Below, piece by piece: positions 63,377 to 64,000 of a stretch of 64,000 nt of DNA. Each line of letters begins with the position of its first letter. The stretch's first letter is position 1. A model generated the notes under the pieces. That model searched no databases. It was not told the origin of the DNA and saw only the letters and a program-made list of their open reading frames with translations. The position numbers and the translations under genes were made by a program. The DNA comes from Vibrio gallaecicus (GTDB lineage Bacteria; Pseudomonadota; Gammaproteobacteria; Enterobacterales; Vibrionaceae). Location: positions 1,426,001-1,490,000 of the forward strand of contig NZ_AP025491.1 in NCBI RefSeq assembly GCF_024347495.1. The letters are read 5' to 3'.

Positions 63377-64000
63377 TTACCACCAAGCTTCAAACATTGC
63401 GCCAAATGCAAGCGTATCGGCAGTCTTTCGTTCCGTCATATTTTTCGTTTCAACATCGCCAATCGTAGTATAGAAGCGAAGCATTGGTCGGCTACCAGGC
63501 ATGCCGCCTAATGAAACGTTTTGAGAAAGCGTGACTTTCCAACCATTTTTCTCACCGCCATCATCAAAGTCTTCCATCGCATAACCGGCTTCTAACCAAG
63601 TTGAATGCACGTCATCCCATTGGTACTGTGGACGAACAATACCGGCGTATTCATTTTTATCTAAGTTTCGACCTGTATTAGCATCTTTGTAGTCATCACC
63701 TGAAATGTCTTTGTAAGAAACAAGGTAGTCGATAATGAATTGGTTGCTGACCGCATAATTACCTTCCACACTCGCGTAAAATACGCTTTTGTCTCCAGCT
63801 AAATCGAATACCGAGTCATCTGCACCATCGGCATATTTCACTACTAACTTATTACTATCACCCAAGCCTAGCGTTGCACCTAATTGCCAAGCATTCTCAT
63901 CACTGACTTTTGCTTCGCCCACTTCGTTCGCTTCATCAGACGCAAAACCGTAGTTGGCGTAGATATCTAAATTACCGATACCTGCATTGATTGAGTGAAG
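63377..64000 (-). CDS. Maltoporin-like (LamB family) outer-membrane porin, 5' end outside the window
   Basis: The frame stays open to the right edge, so this is the C-terminal ~207 residues of an outer-membrane beta-barrel. Short alternating amphipathic strands (NKLVVKYADG, LVSYKDISG, HSTWLEAGYAME) are typical, and it ends in FGAMFEAWW, the terminal aromatic signature of LamB-type sugar porins. It would let oligosaccharides into the periplasm. Its terminator and the next gene, the chemoreceptor, tie it to the beta-glucoside locus. Confidence 0.8.
   Translation of the reverse strand, partial: LHSINAGIGNLDIYANYGFASDEANEVGEAKVSDENAWQLGATLGLGDSNKLVVKYADGADDSVFDLAGDKSVFYASVEGNYAVSNQFIIDYLVSYKDISGDDYKDANTGRNLDKNEYAGIVRPQYQWDDVHSTWLEAGYAMEDFDDGGEKNGWKVTLSQNVSLGGMPGSRPMLRFYTTIGDVETKNMTERKTADTLAFGAMFEAWW

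Overview
The window reads as chromosomal DNA of a gammaproteobacterium, most likely a marine Vibrio. The recognisable proteins are Vibrio-like throughout: an aldB/AcoR pair, mdtL-yidZ, a chb-type operon ending in a lacI gene, the yjfIJKL-ygiB-ygiC operon and DUF3010. Base composition is moderately AT-rich. No rRNA, tRNA, CRISPR array, insertion sequence, integrase or phage gene was seen. A GH13 alpha-amylase is cut by the left edge and a LamB-type porin by the right edge.

Layout. 1-10.5 kb: amylase end, a SpoU-family RNA methyltransferase, LysR and EamA genes, a MocR regulator, a chemoreceptor, DUF3010, then yidZ and mdtL. 10.7-16 kb: an arylamine N-acetyltransferase behind a SoxR-type promoter, and the six-gene yjfI-yjfJ(PspA-like)-yjfK-yjfL-ygiB-ygiC operon. 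16.8-25.4 kb: glutathione-dependent formaldehyde detoxification (frmA, frmB), a Fur-box-preceded CopD-like membrane gene, HAD and NUDT6-like Nudix enzymes, and aldB divergent from its sigma-54 activator. 25.4-31.3 kb: a PTS operon for beta-linked disaccharides (IIB, IIC, IIA, GH4, ChbG, LacI) with a LacI-type operator and a CRP-like site. 31.6-45.8 kb: mixed housekeeping and accessory genes (YgjV-like, DNA glycosylase, SgrR-like regulator with two MFS transporters, acetyltransferases, a kinase-like protein, PilZ, Lon-like protease), then a Fur-box-preceded TPR-like gene and an orphan YejF-type ABC ATPase. 46.1-64 kb: a large beta-glucoside or beta-glucan locus with two LacI regulators, GH116, aldose epimerase, GH94 phosphorylase, an ABC importer with its ATPase, GH1, a chemoreceptor and the porin.

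How they fit together. The right-hand locus forms a plausible chain: outer-membrane porin, periplasmic binding protein, two permeases and an ATPase for uptake; GH1, GH94 and GH116 for hydrolysis or phosphorolysis; an epimerase for the released sugar; and a chemoreceptor beside the porin that may steer cells toward the substrate. Its control region has two near-identical LacI operators flanking a near-consensus CRP site. The PTS operon is a second, independent disaccharide route. Several other genes carry readable control sites: SoxR-type, sigma-54 with activator repeats, and two Fur boxes.

An unusual trait is the number of short tandem repeats between genes, each with a different unit: ATGGCA, AAAACC, ATTGAAAGT, a 15-mer, a 19-mer, AATTC and AGAAAT. 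Several sit just upstream of regulators. All functions are inferred from reading the sequence; no database search was run.
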